The notes beneath the pieces were generated by a model that did no database searches, was not told the DNA's origin, and worked only from the letters and a program-made list of their open reading frames with translations. Below are positions 1 to 9,500 of a stretch of DNA of 10,345 bases, in pieces (within the stretch, counting starts at the first letter, position 1; each line of letters begins with the position of its first letter). Both the position numbers and the translations under genes were made by a program. Source of the stretch: an uncultured Bacteroidales bacterium. GTDB lineage: Bacteria > Bacteroidota > Bacteroidia > Bacteroidales > Paludibacteraceae. Location of the stretch: NCBI GenBank assembly GCA_937910305.1, contig CALEPS010000088.1, forward strand, positions 1 to 10,345, given 5' to 3'.

Positions 1-64
1 CCCGGCCCCCTGAAGGGGGAGGAGAAGGGGGGGGGGGGAAGGGGAAAAGACAAACCCCACCCGA

Positions 65-82
65 CCTCCCCACAAGGGGAGG
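65..82. repeat. Perfect hairpin, copy A
   Basis: CCTCCCC-ACAA-GGGGAGG is a perfect 7-bp stem with a 4-base loop, symmetrical on both strands and without a T run, so it is better read as an intergenic palindrome than a terminator. Confidence 0.75.
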
Positions 83-139
83 AAAAAGGGAAAGGGGAAG
101 GGAGAGGGAGGGAGAGGAAGAAAGGGAAACCCCACCCGA

Positions 140-157
140 CCTCCCCACAAGGGGAGG
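140..157. repeat. Perfect hairpin, copy B
   Basis: This is identical in sequence to the hairpin at 65-82 and lies 75 bases from it, within the second copy of the direct repeat. A related CCCCC-TGAA-GGGGG hairpin lies at 6-19. Confidence 0.75.
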
Positions 158-230
158 AGAAAGGGAAAGGGGAAGGGAGAGGGAGGGAGAGGGAGAGGGA
201 GAGGGAGAGGGAGGGAGAGGAAGGTGAAAA

Positions 231-257
231 CAAAAACGCTCCCCGTGAGGGAAGCGC
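231..257 (-). terminator. Rho-independent terminator of the giant gene
   Basis: Read on the minus strand, CGCTTCCC-TCAC-GGGGAGCG forms an 8-bp stem (one G-T wobble, seven Watson-Crick pairs) with a 4-base loop (stem 256-237), followed immediately by TTTTT (236-232), then G and four more T. On the plus strand the same wobble position is a C-A mismatch and there is only a weak T run, so the signal is oriented to end transcription of the minus-strand gene. It lies about 105 bases past its stop. Confidence 0.8.
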
Positions 258-296
258 CTTTGCAAGAATTACTATGGTGTTTGGTTGCGCAAATGC

Positions 297-362
297 CAGT
301 TGCGCGGGGTAACTTGACCAGTTACGCGAGGTAAGTTGACCAGTTGCGCGGGGTAAGTCTGT
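297..362. repeat. Three tandem copies of a 22-bp repeat abutting the stop codon
   Basis: Copies lie at 297-318, 319-340 and 341-362, each beginning CAGTTGCGCGGGGTAA or a close variant (copy 2 has CAGTTACGCGAGGTAA). Copies 1 and 2 both end TTGAC; copy 3 diverges in its last bases and its last base falls in the stop codon. Across the junction of copies 1 and 2, GTAACT/AGTTAC (309-314, 320-325) form a perfect 6-bp inverted repeat with a 5-base loop. GTTGCGC also recurs once outside the array at 284-290. Confidence 0.85.
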
Positions 363-502
363 TATTTGCGGGGATCGGGTACTTTCTGTCCGGCGGCGTT
401 GTACCACTCATCATTGAGAATGATGTACAAGTTGTCGCGGTATATGAGCTTGCGTGCGCCCTTCTTACCATCGAAGATATTATCGATAGCCTGATGCTTG
501 TC
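362..502 (-). other. C-terminal tail, probable sorting/anchoring element
   Basis: Residues 3279-3324 begin KHQAIDNIFDG and end KLIYRDNLYIILNDEWYNAAGQKVPDPRK in substance, i.e. a basic linker, a strand 'KLIYRDNLYIIL', a turn 'NDEW' and 'YNAAGQKV'. This resembles the 'k.l.dGqlyI.rdgk.YnalG..v' tail seen at the ends of many secreted Bacteroidales proteins and the end of type IX secretion (T9SS) sorting domains. A secretion or anchoring role is inferred. It is shorter than a full T9SS type A domain of about 70-80 residues, so the match is partial. Stop codon TAA is at 362-364. Confidence 0.5.
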
Positions 503-3500
503 GTAAACGGTCAAGGTATGGATGAGGATCGTAGTACAAGTTTCTCCTTCCACACGCACCGTATCGGTATAGACACCCACAGGTGTTCCGGCAGGATAGG
601 TGATCGTTTGACCGGCAAGATACGGATGGAGCGGGTCGTTATAGGTAAAGGGCAGTTCCTCCAGATCCACCATGCTTTCCGCATACAGCGTATCCGTGTC
701 GTCTGCCAGATAAGAAACGATGAGCGTCATGATACTATCGCAACCGATCGAGGAAAGGAGCGTGTCACGATAGATGCCGGCACGGTTGTATGTCTTATCA
801 TTCCATATATAGTTATCGCCCGCGCAGATAGATACTTCTTCATCCAATGCGTATTTCCTCGGCTTGACATAGAGGTCGAGCGTTACGACACTATCGCATC
901 CGTGCTCCTGCGAGAGGAGCTTACGATGGTAAATACCGGTAGCTGTCTTCGGCAGGAAGTCATAGCCGGTGAATTGCTCACCCTCGCAGATAGTATCCGT
1001 AAAGAACGTCTCTTGCGCCGGGAAGACCTCTATCTCCAGTTGCTGTACGCTATCTCGTTTACCGGCTCTTGCCTCCGCATCGGTAGCATAGAAGCAGGTA
1101 GGATACGAATGGATCCCCGGTTTTGTCACTTCTCCGTCAAGCGTAATACCGCCGATAGTAACATCCTCGTACTGGCAAGCCGAAGCCGGTTCGATCGTCT
1201 TATCGAAATAGCCGAGGCGGACATTATCGACATGTACCACCATACCGGTATTGGAAGTAGTACGAGCCTCCCGATAGAGACCGATACGGACATTCTTCCC
1301 CGCATACGGGGCAAGGCTGTAACGAACGCGCATACCCGTAGAGGAGATATCGCGTAGCTGCATACCCGGTTGGTTGGTATTCTGCCACTTAGCGAGGATA
1401 TTCCTGCTCTTCCACGTTGCGCCACCATCCTCGGAAACGATGATCATAACATAGTAATCATCCTTGACATCATTATCGGTGATGGCGTTGCTGGTAGCGA
1501 GATGGGCTGTGTTACAAGCCGTGAGCGCGAGATCCATCGAGAGATGGACGCTATCATCTTCCGGCAAATAGAAAGCAGGCGTGATCATCCAGTGATAATC
1601 CGCATTATAACCGATAGCGGCATAGTGCGGTCCCTGGAGACCATTATTATCAGTCTTACGCGAGAAGCTCCAGTTATCCACACCACGCGCAACAACACCG
1701 GTAGAATCGAGTACATTATCGGCGTGCGCCTTACTGAAGGTCCATTCGTTAGCGCTGACAGTAGTCGTGAACTCCTCGAGGAAGTACGGACTACGGTTGG
1801 TCTTAAAGGTAGCTTTCTGCGAGAAGCTGCTCTCTCCCCATCTGTCACCGCAGAGCGCCTGAACACGCCATACATAGGTAGATAGCGGCTGGAGCCCCTT
1901 CACGGTACAAGTATTAGATTCTACCACGTCGTTGAAGACGAATGTTTCTTCTTTCGCGAAGAACGGATCGGTAGACACTTGCACGCGGTAGGTACCGGCA
2001 GAATCAATAGCATTCCACGTCAGTACAGCATGCTCCGTACCTATCTGCAGTTCCTTCAAGTCAGTCGGGTCTTTACACTCCTGACGATGCGCAAACGAGA
2101 TATCATCAATCCAGATATAATCGCCCGTCTTTTGCGCCTTGCTGCCCTTCTCATGGAAGGAAGTCATGAACGCGATATACGGACCGGTAGCGCCCGTGAG
2201 CTCAACCTTCATCTGCTGGAAGAGATAGTCGTTCTCAGGCGTAGCCTGGTCTTCGACAGAGAGCGTACCATCATAGGTAACCGTATCAATCGGCACGAAG
2301 GTAGATACATTGGCCGGATCGGTCATTGTACCGACAATGACAGACTTCGAGTAAGTCGAGCCGGTGTATGACATTGCGACAGAGTCGTTGGCAGCCGAGA
2401 TGCAAGCCGGACGCATCCAGAACATCACTTGCAGCGTATCGTATGCCGTTACATCCATTGCAGGCATAGCCGCATACGGCTGATAGGTGAGACGCGAGCT
2501 GGTAGTAGCACGCATCATGAGGGCGTTCGAACCGGTATAACTATAAGAATAATTCTTTGAATTCTCCTGATTATACGGATCGTAGTTTGCGTTCACCCAT
2601 GCTGCACCCTCTTGTGCGGCATCGCCATAGGTCCAGCAGAGTGTCTGGGTGTAGTTTTTCTGTCCCTCAATATTCATCCAACCATCGGCAGGCTCGAAAC
2701 TACAGGTATAATCCGGAGTGAGAACCACGCAGTCAGTATTGAAATTGACAGGCTTAGTCGATGCCGAAGTACTCGTACCATTGGTCTGGAATACATACCA
2801 CTGGTAGTTCATCGCCGGAGTCAAACCGGTCAATTGGTACGAAGTACCGGTAGTTTGAATACGATTTATTTCTTTGCCTGTTGCATCCAACAGAACAATC
2901 ACTGTTGTGTACTCCGGATGATGGGTATTCCAAGCCAAGGTAGCCGAAGTAGAAGTAATACCTGTAGTACGCGTGCTCGTCGGCGGGAAGAGTGTGTTGC
3001 CAACCGGTTTAACAGCCAGATCATCGATATAGAAGAGACCCGGAGCCGGCTGGAAGAGCACGATAAACTTACCTTGCGCGAACTCCAACGGCATCTGCTT
3101 GAGTTCCCAATAACGGAGACCAGCCGGGTCATTGGCTACATTATCACCCGCCTTGAGTTCGGTCTGCATATAGGTGAGCGTATCCAATATCTGCAGCGAG
3201 CTGAAGTCACTCGGATCAGTCAGCGTACCAACAACAATGGAGTGGCTATATGCATCATTCAGATAGGTAGCGTCCGCAATCTTATTGCGATTCGTGGAAA
3301 GATTATGAGTCTGGTCATAGTTAGCGAAACAACGCCCATAGAACTCCAACATCATGGTATCGAAGCTGCAGTTGAGTTCCGGCAGGACGATATAGGAATT
3401 GAAGTTTGCTTCTGTGGTATGGATACGCAGGGCATGGCTGTCATTACGTCCCACCTCGAGGTGTCTGGACGCATTGTACGTTGTCAGCGGTCCGGATGTT

Positions 3501-6500
3501 TCGTATCCCTTACGTTGGATCAGCCATTGGTAACCATTTGCCGGAGCATCATAGGTCAGGCCGACATGGAAGCAACCCGGCTTGAAGTACAGCGAGTCAC
3601 TTGCATCACCGCCCAGGACATCATTGGCCTCCCAATCGGAGCTATTATCAAAGTTCCAGACGAAGTCCGTTCCGTTCATATTAGGCTCCATCGGCAGACA
3701 AAGCGTACGGAAGGCCAGCTTGGTGGCGTTTGCACTTGCGTTGGCGAAGTTCTTCGCAGCGGAAGGCCATGCAGCACCAGACAAAGTAGCAATATAATCG
3801 GTTTGCGGATCCAGATTCTCCACGAGTTGCGACGTTACACCGTTCAGATTCGTGAAGGAAGCCACATCGACACCGGTAGCGGCATTGGTAATAACAAGAT
3901 TCCACGGGCCACCGATATTATCCCACTCTACGAGTGCACTGGTGCCATCGGCCGTTACTTTCTTCAGCGACACGAGACTCACGCCCTTCGGAGCACCGAG
4001 AGCAACGGAATCCACGCAGATATACGTACTATCCGACGGCTGCTTCGGCATATGCAGTACCACCTGCTTCGTAGCTACTGTAGTCTCATCGAGATCAAGG
4101 GTAAAGTAACTATATCCGTATTTCTTCTTGGATGTATAGCCACCAATGACATTCCCATCCAGTGCATCGAGACGAATCGTAGCCAAATGCTGATAGGTAT
4201 CGAAGTCCTTATCCTTCTCAATCGTACCGACCTCGAGTATCGCATTCGTTTGGGCTATCGGCAGTTTGGAACCGAAATCCAAATAATCGGGACGCACCTT
4301 GAACTCGAAGGAACGCGCTTGTGCATTATCGATAGCAGGGAAGATAATGTATCCACCGAAGTATTCTCCGCGCGCATGCATCATCAGCGCACCATTCGTC
4401 GTACCTACCCCCTGCAGCGAGTAGTGATACGTAGTATCATTGGTGCGGCTATGCGGATAATACATATAAGACTGCGTTTCCGCGCCAATGGTATCGCGTC
4501 CGGCTACCAACGCCGGGTGGAGGTAGTAGTTATCACTCTCAGAGTTCGGACTACGCTGCCACAATTCGGACTTTTCGAAGCCGAAAGCATAGCTGTCCGC
4601 GAAGTAGAACTTGGTACTAAACTTAACCGGAGTACGCATCCACGAACTTACCGCTCCCTCGTCACACACGGTCCGCGCAAAGACATAATAGGAGGATGCC
4701 GGAGTAAGCCCCGTAAGCACGATATGTGTCGAATCGAGTGTCATCTTCGGCGCCGCATTCAGATAGCGAGTAATATCACCGGCATTGTTATACTGGGATT
4801 CCGTAAGGACTACCACTTGCCACTGCGCATCATCTTGCTTATAAGGCGTAAGACGTAACTCTGCCGATTCGAGCGAAGAGCCGATGAACTTCAGCTTCGG
4901 TGCATTACAATTCGATACATACTCCAGACCGATATTATCGATATCAATATCAATCGTCGTTCCTTGGTAAACACCAGAGGTGAAAGCAATACGATCATAC
5001 ATCAATTCATAGTCTGCCAGAATCATCTCATGGTGCACGAACGCAAATTGCGTTGTATTGAACGTATCAATCGGCACAAAGGTTGACAAATCTTCCGGAT
5101 CGGCTATCGTACCCACATACAACCGCCCGGTACTGGTACTACTGTACGGGCAGATATCAAACGACAGTTTGGTATCGTATAAATCCGCATCAACAGCCGG
5201 CAATACAAGCCATGAAGCGTAAGAAGGGCTATACAAGTCAACAGCCTTCGATCCATTGCTTTGAGCGGAGACCACCTGCGGATACGTAGTGCCACCTCGC
5301 AGGAGCCAACAACCGATATCTCGCGTATTGGCACTATAACTCTCGAAGTCCTCAAATAACGGCAACGGCACCCCACCGGAAGTCGGACAAGGGGTCTTAA
5401 ACGACGCATAGGTCATGGAAATAGCCGTACTATCACCGCCTTCACAGATACCTTGTGCATAGACATAGTATTGCGTCGCCGGATTGAGATCAGTAATCAG
5501 AACTTCATCCGAATGGTTGACAATCGTATCGAGCAGATAGTTATATTTCGGTTTCTGATCCTCCGTCAAGAGTTTATCAGACAATAGCATACGATAGGTA
5601 TCCTGATAGCCTTTCCAGCTAATAACAGCTCTATCCTCACCCACGCTATCCACCGTGAAGGACTGGATCTGGCGGCAACGCGGAATCAGTTCTACAGATA
5701 TCTCCGAGATATACGCATAGTTGGTTTTACCGAAATCGGAGAGGAACATAATGTTTCGTCCCAGATCACCCATATAGTCACCCTCGTAATTTTCGAAGCC
5801 TACGGAATAGGGATCCCAAGCGGTATGACTAAGGTTGAGCGTATCGATAGCCACGAAGGTATTCAAGTCACTCGGGTCCGTAATCACTCCGACGATAATC
5901 TGACTATTATAGGAGGAAGTACTATAACCACGTCCCCAGAAAGTAACCTGATACTTCTTAATCGAGTCTACCTCCAATTCCGGCATAATCGCATAAGCAC
6001 CTACCGTGCTGGACGATGAGGAAACATAATCATAGAAATAGAGGTAGTTATTATCATCATGCTTATAAGTGGACGAATTATTGACATACGGGATATACGA
6101 GGATGAGGCCGTCTGGGTCTTGCTACCTACAGTCCAACAAGGTCTCTCACCGGATGAACCGGTAGTAAATCCTTCTTTATCGCTAAAGGTAATGGTACCC
6201 ATCTCTTCCGGTGTCAAGGACGAGCAAGGTGTAGTGAACGACAGACTATTCCATTGAGACATCGTAGCCGCGTCACAGAGAGCCGCTGTATAGACGTAGT
6301 ACTTCGTCTGCGCCTCCAGCACGTTCACCGATTGCGAACGACGACTAATCGTATCCAGATAAACGAGTTGGCTAGCCGGCACTACATAGTTCTCTCTTGC
6401 CAAGTTTGCATCCGAGATAGGCGCATTCGTAATCATCAGAATCCATTGGTCATTCGTACGAAGACCGCTGCTGACACGTACACTGGTAGTGGTCAATTCC

Positions 6501-9500
6501 GAGATGCTCGGCTTGGTCAACGGACAAGCCACCGATACAAACGATACATCGTCCAGATATGCGTAAGACGTTGCATTATACGGCGTACGCCATGCGACAT
6601 ACTTTGCCGAAGCCGGAATGACACTTGCATATTCGCTAAGATCATAGGTATATTGTATACTATTGGCCACTCCCTGTACCGAGTCGATCACAACAAACGT
6701 ACTCAAGTCCGTCGGATCTGTCATCACGCCTAATACCCATCTATACGATGTGGATGCATACATATAGAACGTTACCGCAATATGGCTCAAGGTATCGCAG
6801 TTAATCTCCGGAGATACCACATAAGCTACTCCGTAAGAAGACGAGCTACCATATAGACGGAAGGTATTCGAACCGGAGTTAGAATAAGTGGTCGAATTAT
6901 AAATATATGGGATATACGTAGATGTAGCTTTCGGATCACTATTCGCACTATACCAGCAGGAAGGCACCTGTCCTGTTCCGGATGCGTGGGAATCAAACGT
7001 CTCTTTATTCGCTTTCGTAGGGTCTAACAGTTCGCAAGACGTCTCCGCGGTCGTTGCTACCCAGGCACTATCCCCACAAAGGCTGCGGACATAGACATAA
7101 TAGGTATGTAATGCTTGCAGGCCTTCCAAGTGGAAAGTCTTGCCCGCAATGACAGTATCACGCACGACATCCAAAGAGGGGTTATACGAGTTATTCTTTA
7201 CTGCATTGAGATTAGCATTCGACGAAAGCACTTTCAATTCCCATTGGTCTGTATCCGAGAGGCCTTGCCAAGTGATATCGATAGAGTGCGGTGCGAAATT
7301 CGACTGCTTGAAATCATATGCATCAATACATGACGGATCCTTGAGTTCGACATTATCAATGAACACATGACTACTCATCTCCAAATTACTACCCAAGCCG
7401 GTAGTGATTGCGATATTCTCATGTGCCAACTCATAATCAGAGAGGATGAAACGTACTTTCTTAAACGCCGCTCCTCCGCTTACATAAACGGTATCAAACG
7501 GCACAAAGCTGCTCTGATCCTCTATATCCTCCATCGAGCCCACGTATACTACGGCGGTAGATGATGTACCACCTTCCTCCGTACGTACCTCGAACGCAAG
7601 GAGCATATCAGAGAGGTTTCCATCTATCGCCGGCAGGATAGCCACCGAGCGGTGAATAGTACCGGAAGAATAGAGATCCAGCACTTTCTCCGGATATCCG
7701 GCCGTACCGGCATTTGCAATACGCGGATAACCCACACCCATATAGTCGGCTAATTGCCAACAACCAGCTGATGTACTCTCGATATTATATTCCTCGAAAG
7801 AATCTTTGAATGGGAATGTTTCCTCCCTACAAGGGGTAGCAAAACTCATCTCTGTCCACCAATCGGGATCGCAAGTAGCACGCACATAGAGATAATAGGT
7901 AGCATGCGGTGTGAGGTCTCCGAAACCGAACTGAGGTTTTGCATTCGGGTTATTCCACTGCAACGAATCAGCGAGCACCACCCCACGCAAAGCTTGAATC
8001 TCCTCGAATGTCTTATGCAAACGATCCGTTTCTTTCAAAGCCGTACGAGACAGGAAGACCTCCCAGAGATCCCAAGAAGACTCCTCCCAACGCATGGTAA
8101 TGGAATCCGGCTCAATCTGCAACTCAATATTGGTCGGAGGCACACAATCAGAAAGCTCTTCAACGGTAATCTCATCGATATAGTTGATGGTGTTCTGACT
8201 CATCTTCATCACATCATCCCATACGATAGCGATTACACCGTCCGGACCGGTATAGTTCGTGAAGTTCGCATAGCAGCGAGTGTAACCTTCCGTATTGAGC
8301 GTAAAATGCGAAACAGGCACAAAGGTATTGATATCCATCGGGTTGGACATGATACCGATCGTAGCATGTGCCTGATTGAAAGTATTACTTCCACTCAAGT
8401 AAAATTTCACCTGCACATTCGACAAGTCTTCTACCATCGGGAGAGTAATCCATGTATCGGCACCTCCACGCTTACTCATGAACAAGCTACCCAAACCACC
8501 GTAGGAGTATTTCGAGTCGGTGAGAAGAGCCGGATAGGTCGTTCCGTTATTACCAAACACGCCTAAACCGGTAACAAAACTACCGGACATACCGGGGATG
8601 GTATATTTAGTAGTCGTAGATGTCTCGAAATCGAAATAATACGGGATTGCACGTTGTGGCGCAAGCGTTACGAACGGATAGCGGTACGACCACTCGGTAC
8701 CGGCTGCCAGTACATAGACGTAGTAAGGCCTATTCCAACTATGATCAGCCTCCAATTGGGTACAACGATAACTATTGGCCGTTACCGTAGCCTGGTCAAC
8801 AATCGCAGAGGAGGCAGGATGAGTAGGATCCACCTCGGTATTGGTAATCAACACATTATACGAGGAAGCATTACCTTCCCACGAGATATCCGCATAAGTA
8901 TCGCGCGGGTTGACCGTAATCTTCGTTACTTTGTTGACATTCTTACGATACTCAATCGTCAGATTATCAAGATAGAACAGGTTCTGACGGTCGAAACGGC
9001 TGACAAATGCCACATAGGCGCCCGTGCCATCGTATGAACCGAGGTCTACTATGTTCTCCTGAAACGTCATATTACCCCATACTTCCACCGTATCCACGGG
9101 CACGAACGTAGTAATATCATCGGGGTCGTCCATGACGCCAACGATGATGCTACGGCCATACTGACGACCGGTATAAGTATACACCGTGCTCCAGAAATGC
9201 ACTTGACACTGATTTATCTGGAAACCGTCGTTCAGAGTATCCGTCAAAGCCGGCGTAGCCAGATATACATAGCGGTCAGCCGGAATAGCCTGTTCCGGTT
9301 TGGATGTTTCGCCGCCGGAGAAAATAACCGAAGAAGTAACATCCGGAGAATAATATGCCCATGCCGTAGCCGATGCTCTCGAGTTGACAAACGGGTTGGT
9401 ATTCTGGGTATTGCCAGCCCACACCCAATCTACATCTCGGATGGTACCTGCCGGATAGTTAAAATTCTCTGTAAATGGCACGTTCTTGATGGTACGAACT

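Larger units (their letters stand above)
52..192. repeat. 66-bp direct repeat in polypurine DNA, 75-bp offset
   Basis: The segment 52-117 recurs at 127-192 with a single mismatch (84 versus 159). Each copy starts AAACCCCACCCGACCTCCCC and continues into a purine-only tail. A diverged third copy seems to begin at the left edge (about 1-30: CCGGCCCCCTGAAGGGGGAGG). Repeats built around 'GACCTCCCC..GGGGAGG' are, to my recollection, common between genes in Bacteroidota genomes. Confidence 0.8.
1..230. other. Gene-free polypurine low-complexity region with G12 run and GGGAGA tract
   Basis: Outside the short pyrimidine arms of the hairpins, the plus strand here is nearly all G and A. It includes 12 consecutive G (27-38) and four perfect tandem GGGAGA units (185-208) flanked by further GGGAG units, giving many GGG runs separated by one to three bases. 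No open frame with protein-like composition is present. The left edge may belong to the intergenic region of a neighbour outside the window. Confidence 0.8.

Noticed and set aside
65..157. CCTCCCC/GGGGAGG hairpins as transcription terminators
   Set aside because: Neither strand has a T run after the stem, and a proper terminator with a T tract already lies between them and the gene.
297..362. Possible CRISPR remnant
   Set aside because: The 22-bp copies are directly contiguous with no spacers, and no cas gene is present.
344..1357. Plus-strand open frame of 337 codons opposite the C-terminal repeats
   Set aside because: It is antisense to well-conserved GCDSVV repeats and starts inside the 22-bp repeat array. 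It has no recognisable domain.
1406..1438. Asp-box (S-x-D-G-G-x-T-W) suggesting a sialidase or BNR-repeat enzyme
   Set aside because: There is a single occurrence in a jelly-roll of the choice-of-anchor J/cleaved-adhesin type, where this turn is usual. No propeller repeats or catalytic residues are seen.
2612..4858. Long open frame on the plus strand (748 codons), antisense to the giant gene
   Set aside because: It lies wholly inside the minus-strand gene whose domain motifs are unambiguous. Its translation is rich in Ile, Arg and Thr, shows no family motif, and is the expected by-product of reverse-complemented coding sequence.
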